A stretch of 10,466 nucleotides of DNA from Actinomyces viscosus. GTDB taxonomy: Bacteria; Bacteroidota; Bacteroidia; Flavobacteriales_D; Crocinitomicaceae. The position numbers were made by a program, and so were the translations under genes. Where the stretch lies: NCBI GenBank assembly GCA_943326975.2, contig CALPVI020000040.1:1-10466 (forward strand). The letters run 5' to 3'. This document shows positions 5,771 through 10,466 of the stretch, piece after piece (the stretch's first letter is position 1; every line of letters starts with the position of its first letter). The notes under the pieces are model-generated. The model searched no databases and was not told where the DNA came from. It was given only the letters and a program-made list of their open reading frames with translations.

Positions 5771-8700
5771 ATGAAAAAACAATTTTATTTAATTTTATTT
5801 TCTGTTGTTTTTTTATTTAAATCAAATGCGCAATTTTCAGTTACGGCTTCACTTGGTACTACTGGACCAACAACCTATACTTCATTAACAAAAGCAGGTG
5901 GAGTTTTTTCAGCAATTAATGCTGGTACTCACAGAGGAATAATTACTGTTTCTGTAACTGCAAATAGCACGACTGAAGACGGTGCTAACACTTTAAATGC
6001 AAGTGGTTCTGGAAGTTCTAGTTATAGTTCAATTACTATTTACGCTATGGGTTCAGCTAGAACAATCAGCGGAGCAGTTACTGCTGGTACACCGTTAATA
6101 ACACTGAATGGTGCTGATAATTTAACAATAGATGGTAGATTAGGAGGTTCTGGAGCAAGTAATAGTTTAATTATTGAAAATTCTACAGCTTCAACTACAT
6201 CAAATACTTCGACAATCTTATTTAAAACCGACGCCACTAACAACACAATTAAATATTGTACAATTAAAGGGTCAGCGGATTACAATTCACTTTCCACAGT
6301 AACTGGAACTATTTGCTTTTCTTCAACTTCTTGTACTAATGGTAATGATAATAATACTATTGAATACAACACATTGACCAGATCTGGAGCTGCATCAACG
6401 ACTATGCCTTGTAGTGCAATTTTTTCAAATGGTAGCTCGGCTACTATAAATCACGATAACATTACAATTTCTAATAACAATATTGAATATTTTGAAAGAA
6501 ATGGAATTTTTTTGTATTCCTATTCTGATAATTGGAGTATAACAAATAATAGTTTCTACCAACCAGCTAGTTATCAACTAGTAGCGAATCAAAGAGCTAT
6601 CTATATTTATGGTGCGAATGGGACAAGTACTTTCTCAATTACAGGGAATTATATTGGAGGTAAATCCTCAAGTTGTGGAGGAACAGCATACACACTTACA
6701 GATGCTAGTTCTGGTTATTCATTTACTGGAATTGACTGTTATGCTTCTGGAGGAAATGTAACTATTAGTTCCAATTGGATCAGTAATCTTGATATAACTA
6801 ATAATAACTCATCGATGTTTACAGCAATTTCAGCTGATGGCAATTCTGCATATACAATTGGAGCAAGTGGCAACGGAAATATTATTGGTTCAAATACAGC
6901 GAGCGGTGCAATAATTCTAAAAATGGATGGAAGTGCAACTAATATTAGAGGAATCTATCTTGGGAGTAGTGTTGGCTCAAATTCCACGATAAGTTATAAT
7001 GAATTTGGATTGATGACATTCCAACTAAAATCAGGGGCAGCAACACCATTAAGCCCATCTGTGAAATTGATTCAAATAAATAAAGGGATCGTTTCAATTA
7101 CTAGTAATATCCTTGGAGCTCAAACCATTAATTGTAATACAAGCACATTACCTTTATATAGTATCAGCTTCGAAAGCCTTACTTCAGGTAATTCCTCTAT
7201 TACGAATAATACAATTCAAAATATATCCATGGCTACAGGTACAGGAAATTTTTATGGTATCAATGTAACACCTACTACTTCTAACAATGTACGAAACATC
7301 TCAATTTCATCTAATACAATTGGCTCAACGACAAGTAATAATATATCACTGGCTCAAAATAATGCAGCATATGGAATTAATTGTCAAGCCTTACCTTCAT
7401 CTGGATCTAACCAAGTTTCTATTACTGTAACTTCAAATACAATTCAACAATTTAACTTGACTAACGCAGGGAGTTCTACGAATTTTATTGGAATTAGCAA
7501 TGCTGGTGGAATTATTTCAGCTACTTATAACACTATAAAAAATATTACTTCAAATTCAACTTCAGCTTCTTCTATAAAAGGAATTTATGACTTTAAAAAT
7601 GAAACAACTATAATCAGTAACAATGAAATATCTTCTATCACCACTTCTGGAGGTTTTATAGGAATCGATATTTTTAATTCTACAAATACCAATTATACTA
7701 TTTCTTCAAATGTGATCGGTAATTCAACTAATAATAATATTTCTATCAGTTATAACGGCACAAACTATGGAATGAATTTAACTTCTAATTCTACTTATAG
7801 TTTAACTTCAAATACCATTCAAGAATTAAATTTAACAAACACAGGTAGTAGTAATTTATTTTATGGTATATATCTTTCTGCTGGAACATTATCTTCAAAT
7901 TCTGAAATTATAAAAGAAATAGATAGTTATTCTACCTCTACCAATTCATCATCCTTAACAGGAATCTATATTGGTTCAGCTGGAACAAGTAATAACTTAA
8001 TCGACTTTGAAATATTTAATCTCAACCATAAAGGAACGACAACCAGTACCGTTTTAAATGGTATTTATATTGTTAATACAAATGCTGGAATTCTAAAAAG
8101 AGGAATTATATATGGTTTAACAAATGCTTCAACACTTGGCTCAATTGCAGGAATCAATAACAATGCGATTACAACATCAACTTTTTCTTGGGATTTTTGG
8201 AACAATGTTGTTTTATTAAGTAACAATACAAGTGGTTCTAACTTTCAAACCATCTCAGAACTTACAGGTATAAAAGTAGGTGCATCTGGACTTGGTAAAG
8301 CCAATTACTATCATAATACAGTTGAAATTAGAGGTGCAATCACTAATTCTAGTAGTGGTATTTCTTCTGCATTTAGTAATTATACAACCTCTACTTCTGG
8401 AGATCAAACCTATAAGAATAATGTTTTTAAGAATTCAAGGTCTTTAAATGCATCTGAAGCAAAATATGCTATCTACCATAGGTATGTATTTCCAACTTTA
8501 ACAACTATGAATTACAATTCAAATTATTTAGAAACTACAGGTTCCCCCATTGCTTCGTATAATCTAATAAATCAATCTACTATTAGTGACTGGAATACGT
8601 TAAGTAACGGTGGATCAAGTGTTGGAACAGATATTACAGGCAGTACAACTTTTAGCACAGCATTAGGTGTTCCGAGTTCAGGTTGGATAGGGGCAAATGC

Positions 8701-9346
8701 AGGTGAAGACTTAACTTTAACTGTTATTGATGATCGACTTTTACACACACGAAATCCAGCTCCACCAGCAATTGGTGCTTATGAAAGTGTTACAAGTTTA
8801 CCAATAGAACTCATCTCTTTTGCATCAACTTGTAATGGCAATTCTATTGATTTAGAATGGGAAACTGCTACTGAAATGAATGCTGATTATTTTAATATTG
8901 AGAAATCAATCAATGGGAAAGATTGGGAAACGATATCAACAGTTAAAGCAGTTGGAAACAGTATTAAAAAACAAATATATTCGACAACAGATTCAGATGT
9001 AAGAAGCAGTACAAATTATTATCGATTAGTTCAATATGATCTAAATGGAAAATTTAAAAAATTCGATATCGTAAGCAGTAAATGTATAACTGAAGAAACA
9101 TTTTTAATTTATCCGAATCCCTCGCAAAATAATTTCAATTTATTAGTTAATCATTTTGATTTCATTGGAACTAATCAAATCACTATTAAAGATTTACTTG
9201 GACAAATAGTTCTTGAAAAAGAAGCGATAATAAGTGAAGGTACAAACAACCTACTTTTCCAAAAAATTGACAAACCTGGAGTTTATATACTAAATATTAA
9301 TAACGAAAAAAAACAGTCTAAATCGATCAAATTTATTGTTCAATAA
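5771..9346 (+). CDS. Secreted right-handed beta-helix surface protein with T9SS type A sorting domain
   Basis: 1191 residues. A Sec signal peptide (1-20, MKKQFYLILFSVVFLFKSNA) is followed by Gln21, the usual Bacteroidota cleavage site. The N-terminal block (about 25-135) has YTSLTKAGGVFSAINAGTHRG and LITLNGADNLTIDG, typical of secreted Bacteroidota beta-helix proteins. Residues about 140-980 are Ser/Asn/Thr/Gly/Ile-rich with many rungs such as ITISNNNIEYF, FSITGNYIGG and SITNNTIQNIS, indicating a long right-handed parallel beta-helix. About 1009-1104 (LPIELISF, LEWETATEMNADYF, YYRLVQYDLNGKFKKFD) is a fibronectin-III-like domain commonly found before the tail. The last 80 residues are a type A C-terminal signal: YPNP at 1114-1117, GVYILNIN at 1170-1177 and KSIKFIVQ at the end. 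This directs export by T9SS and usually attachment to the outer membrane surface. Function could be adhesion or polysaccharide binding/cleavage; I see no clear lyase catalytic motif. It is divergent from the 7TM-AraC gene. Confidence 0.92.
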   Translation: MKKQFYLILFSVVFLFKSNAQFSVTASLGTTGPTTYTSLTKAGGVFSAINAGTHRGIITVSVTANSTTEDGANTLNASGSGSSSYSSITIYAMGSARTISGAVTAGTPLITLNGADNLTIDGRLGGSGASNSLIIENSTASTTSNTSTILFKTDATNNTIKYCTIKGSADYNSLSTVTGTICFSSTSCTNGNDNNTIEYNTLTRSGAASTTMPCSAIFSNGSSATINHDNITISNNNIEYFERNGIFLYSYSDNWSITNNSFYQPASYQLVANQRAIYIYGANGTSTFSITGNYIGGKSSSCGGTAYTLTDASSGYSFTGIDCYASGGNVTISSNWISNLDITNNNSSMFTAISADGNSAYTIGASGNGNIIGSNTASGAIILKMDGSATNIRGIYLGSSVGSNSTISYNEFGLMTFQLKSGAATPLSPSVKLIQINKGIVSITSNILGAQTINCNTSTLPLYSISFESLTSGNSSITNNTIQNISMATGTGNFYGINVTPTTSNNVRNISISSNTIGSTTSNNISLAQNNAAYGINCQALPSSGSNQVSITVTSNTIQQFNLTNAGSSTNFIGISNAGGIISATYNTIKNITSNSTSASSIKGIYDFKNETTIISNNEISSITTSGGFIGIDIFNSTNTNYTISSNVIGNSTNNNISISYNGTNYGMNLTSNSTYSLTSNTIQELNLTNTGSSNLFYGIYLSAGTLSSNSEIIKEIDSYSTSTNSSSLTGIYIGSAGTSNNLIDFEIFNLNHKGTTTSTVLNGIYIVNTNAGILKRGIIYGLTNASTLGSIAGINNNAITTSTFSWDFWNNVVLLSNNTSGSNFQTISELTGIKVGASGLGKANYYHNTVEIRGAITNSSSGISSAFSNYTTSTSGDQTYKNNVFKNSRSLNASEAKYAIYHRYVFPTLTTMNYNSNYLETTGSPIASYNLINQSTISDWNTLSNGGSSVGTDITGSTTFSTALGVPSSGWIGANAGEDLTLTVIDDRLLHTRNPAPPAIGAYESVTSLPIELISFASTCNGNSIDLEWETATEMNADYFNIEKSINGKDWETISTVKAVGNSIKKQIYSTTDSDVRSSTNYYRLVQYDLNGKFKKFDIVSSKCITEETFLIYPNPSQNNFNLLVNHFDFIGTNQITIKDLLGQIVLEKEAIISEGTNNLLFQKIDKPGVYILNINNEKKQSKSIKFIVQ
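7091..7873 (+). repeat. Duplicated beta-helix modules inside the surface-protein gene
   Basis: Residues about 441-701 contain repeated modules. The pair SSNTIGSTTSNNISLAQNNAAYGI (513-536) and SSNVIGNSTNNNISISYNGTNYGM (645-668) lie 132 residues apart. The pair TSNTIQQFNLTNAGSSTNFIGI (554-575) and TSNTIQELNLTNTGSSNLFYGI (679-700) lie 125 residues apart. A more diverged earlier copy has ITSNILGAQTINCN (443-456) and ITNNTIQNISMATGTGNFYGI (477-497). The similarity is visible in the DNA as well, so it reflects internal duplication and drift, not only beta-helix spacing. Confidence 0.65.
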
Positions 9347-9549
9347 TAGAAAAATCACGGCTACTGTTTTTGTAATTAAAAATAGACTTTCTGGATTCTT
9401 TTTTTAAAAAAATCTTCTATTTCACCTAATTCTGGTGCTACAAAATTCAGAAAAGATACCATTCACTAAACGATTACTACACCTTACCGATTTTAACAAA
9501 AATTTAAAATCGTGGATAGAAAAAAAGCATAAATTGCGTCCAACAAACA
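9347..9549. other. Spacer between the surface-protein gene and the small gene
   Basis: 203 bp with no supportable gene. It contains a T7A7 palindrome (9399-9412), which is not a convincing terminator because it lacks a G/C stem, and a good inverted repeat at 9488-9512. I see no exact TAnnTTTG box in the plus direction for the small gene downstream, and no clear terminator for the surface-protein gene. Confidence 0.6.
9488..9512 (+). repeat. Perfect 9-bp inverted repeat upstream of the small gene
   Basis: CGATTTTAA (9488-9496) and TTAAAATCG (9504-9512) with a 7-nt loop, 37 nt before the small gene's start. No T-run follows in the plus direction, so it is not a typical terminator. It could be an operator or a leader hairpin. 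The structure is seen directly; a role is not shown. Confidence 0.4.
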
Positions 9550-9750
9550 ATGAAAACTATGTTAGAACTATCCAAAAAAATACTTATAAAAGTTAGTTTC
9601 GATGCTAAACTTTTTCAAAAAGAATTAATGAAATCATTTAAATGGATAACAGACGCTGAAGAAATTCAACGACTAAAAGAATGGTGTTTAATCGAATTTG
9701 GTGCAATATACCCCTCAATAGTAAGCACCGCATTTGCTACTGTCAAGTAG
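9550..9750 (+). CDS. Small conserved-looking protein of unknown function (66 residues)
   Basis: A 66-codon frame from ATG 9550 to TAG 9750. I do not recognise a named family. The protein is predicted soluble and mostly helical, with no signal peptide or membrane segment. It has a basic N-terminal half (LSKKILIKVSFDAKLFQKELMKSFKWI) and a more acidic middle (TDAEEIQRLKEWCLIEFGAIYP). Regular hydrophobic spacing and Trp, Cys and Phe in helix-like positions make it look like a real folded protein and not a chance frame. A strong terminator begins at the first base after the stop codon, which strongly supports a genuine transcript ending here. The start is preceded by the A-rich AACAAACA; an in-frame Met at codon 4 is an alternative. 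It stands alone, convergent with the cytochrome gene. A regulatory or DNA/RNA-binding role is possible but unsupported. Confidence 0.72.
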   Translation: MKTMLELSKKILIKVSFDAKLFQKELMKSFKWITDAEEIQRLKEWCLIEFGAIYPSIVSTAFATVK

Positions 9751-9790
9751 AAAAATGGTGCCTTCGACTTTACTTAGGCGCCATTTTTTT
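9751..9790. terminator. Strong intrinsic terminator, probably bidirectional
   Basis: The arms AAAAATGGTGCCT (9751-9763) and AGGCGCCATTTTT (9776-9788) pair along 13 bp with a single G-U wobble, enclosing a 12-nt loop. A run of seven T follows on the plus strand (9784-9790), and five A at 9751-9755 give a T-run on the minus strand. It sits between two convergent genes, directly after the small gene's stop and 9 bp from the cytochrome gene's stop, so it can serve both. Confidence 0.88.
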
Positions 9791-9799
9791 CATTTTAAC

Positions 9800-10466
9800 T
9801 TATCTAAATCTCACTAAATAAGTTGTATCCGTCAAAGAAATCAAAAACGCTATTAAATCGTTTTTTTCTGATTTAGACAATTGAAAGGGTTGTATAATTT
9901 TACTTTGTAAATTATTTTGATTACCTCCTTGTGAATAGAAATCAATCACCTCATCTATAGACTTAATCGAACCATCATGCATGTAAGGATAAGTTAATTC
10001 GATATTTCGCAACGAAGGAATTTTAAAAAAACCTATTTCTGAAGAATCCTGTCCTAATCTGAACCTTCCCTTATCTGTTTTTCCTGTATAATCGGCGTAT
10101 AATCCATTGTTTTCAATTTTATCATTACTAAATAGTGGCTCCGTATGACATTCGATGCAATACAATTTTTCTGAAAACAATTTCCATCCTCTTTTTTCAG
10201 AAGCAGTTAATTTTGATTCAATTTTTCCATAATAATATTGATCAAAACGAGAATCAGTTGATAAAAGTGTTCTTTCAAATGCTGCAATACTTTTAGTCAA
10301 TACAAAAGAATCAAAATCTCTTTTAAATATGGATTTAGCTGCTTTTTTATAGGTTGAAATTGCTTTCAATTTTTTCATTAACACTTTTATATCCATTCCC
10401 ATCTCTTTGTGTTCTTGAATAGGAACTAAGACTTGCATTTCTAAGGAAGTTAATAAGCCATCGAAC
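9800..10466 (-). CDS. Di-haem cytochrome c peroxidase/MauG family protein (5' end beyond window)
   Basis: The visible 221 residues are the C-terminal part of a periplasmic di-haem peroxidase-type protein; family members reduce H2O2 with electrons from small cytochromes or, like MauG, oxidise protein partners. The reading frame stays open from ATG 10438 to the right edge and encodes FDGLLTSLE followed by MQVLVPIQEHKEMG. This matches the family's DGR/G...SLE.Q...P...EMG block, so the ATG at 10438 is internal. The C-terminal haem site is CIECH (nt 10159-10145). Further conserved blocks are FFKIPSLRNIELTYPYMHDGSIKSIDEVIDFYSQGG and the final LIAFLISLTD helix. The N-terminal haem site and signal peptide lie outside the window. 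The gene is convergent with the 66-residue gene and shares its terminator. Confidence 0.92.
   Translation of the reverse strand, partial: FDGLLTSLEMQVLVPIQEHKEMGMDIKVLMKKLKAISTYKKAAKSIFKRDFDSFVLTKSIAAFERTLLSTDSRFDQYYYGKIESKLTASEKRGWKLFSEKLYCIECHTEPLFSNDKIENNGLYADYTGKTDKGRFRLGQDSSEIGFFKIPSLRNIELTYPYMHDGSIKSIDEVIDFYSQGGNQNNLQSKIIQPFQLSKSEKNDLIAFLISLTDTTYLVRFR

Noticed and set aside
6040..6246. 68-codon open frame on the minus strand
   Set aside because: It is antisense to the well-supported N-terminal domain of the surface protein, with no domain or start signals of its own.
9306..9313. A8 run near the end of the surface-protein gene as a phase-variation switch
   Set aside because: A slip here would alter the last dozen residues of the sorting signal, which is tempting. 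But runs of 7-8 A or T are frequent across this AT-rich window, so the tract is not special without population data.
5771..9346. Polysaccharide lyase or pectinase identity for the beta-helix protein
   Set aside because: The fold is consistent, but I could not find a conserved catalytic motif in the translated sequence, so only a fold-level call is supported.
9399..9412. T7A7 palindrome as terminator of the surface-protein gene
   Set aside because: The stem is only A/T with no loop and no G/C pairs; it would not form a stable terminator hairpin.
9376..9462. 28-residue frame on the minus strand (MVSFLNFVAPELGEIEDFF...)
   Set aside because: It looks mildly protein-like, but an in-frame stop directly precedes its ATG and it has no promoter or terminator. 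Too short to support.
10436..10438. ATG as the start of the cytochrome c peroxidase
   Set aside because: The frame stays open upstream to the window edge and encodes conserved family residues (FDGLLTSLE), so this Met is internal.

Overview
The window is strongly AT-rich. Its starts lack clear Shine-Dalgarno sequences and are instead preceded by A-rich stretches. Several TAnnTTTG boxes sit upstream of genes, and there is a secreted protein with a type IX secretion (T9SS) type A C-terminal signal. Together these point to the Bacteroidota, most likely Flavobacteriales. I see no tRNA, rRNA, insertion sequence, CRISPR array or phage gene. Most of the window looks like ordinary chromosome.

Left half (1-4393, all minus strand): read in the direction of transcription, the order is a J-domain/KTSC protein (4393-3947), tatA (3857-3687), gatA (3672-2263), an MltD-type lytic transglycosylase with LysM domains (2253-655) and a family 2 glycosyltransferase cut by the window edge (638-1). 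The last four are 9-16 bp apart and read as one operon joining Tat export, Asn/Gln-tRNA amidation, wall remodelling and a surface-glycan transferase. tatA was missed by a simple length filter; its 56 codons are clear. A TAnnTTTG box lies just upstream of tatA, and another upstream of the J-domain gene.

Middle (4544-9346): a seven-helix membrane protein with an AraC-type DNA-binding tail (minus strand) is divergent from a 1191-residue secreted beta-helix surface protein with a T9SS type A tail (plus strand). Their 159-bp shared intergenic region holds three copies of a TATTCAT element, two direct and one inverted. The element nearest the surface-protein gene lies just upstream of a candidate -33/-7 promoter. 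This is the most suggestive regulatory arrangement in the window: a membrane-bound regulator that may control the adjacent surface protein.

Right end (9347-10466): a 203-bp spacer with one good inverted repeat is followed by a small 66-residue protein gene of unknown function (plus strand). A strong, probably bidirectional terminator follows it. Last is the C-terminal part of a di-haem cytochrome c peroxidase/MauG-type protein (minus strand) that runs off the right edge; its apparent ATG at 10438 is internal.

I found no convincing new multi-gene system. The points most worth following are the divergent AraC/surface-protein pair with its repeated sites, the 66-residue gene, and the structured leader of the J-domain gene.
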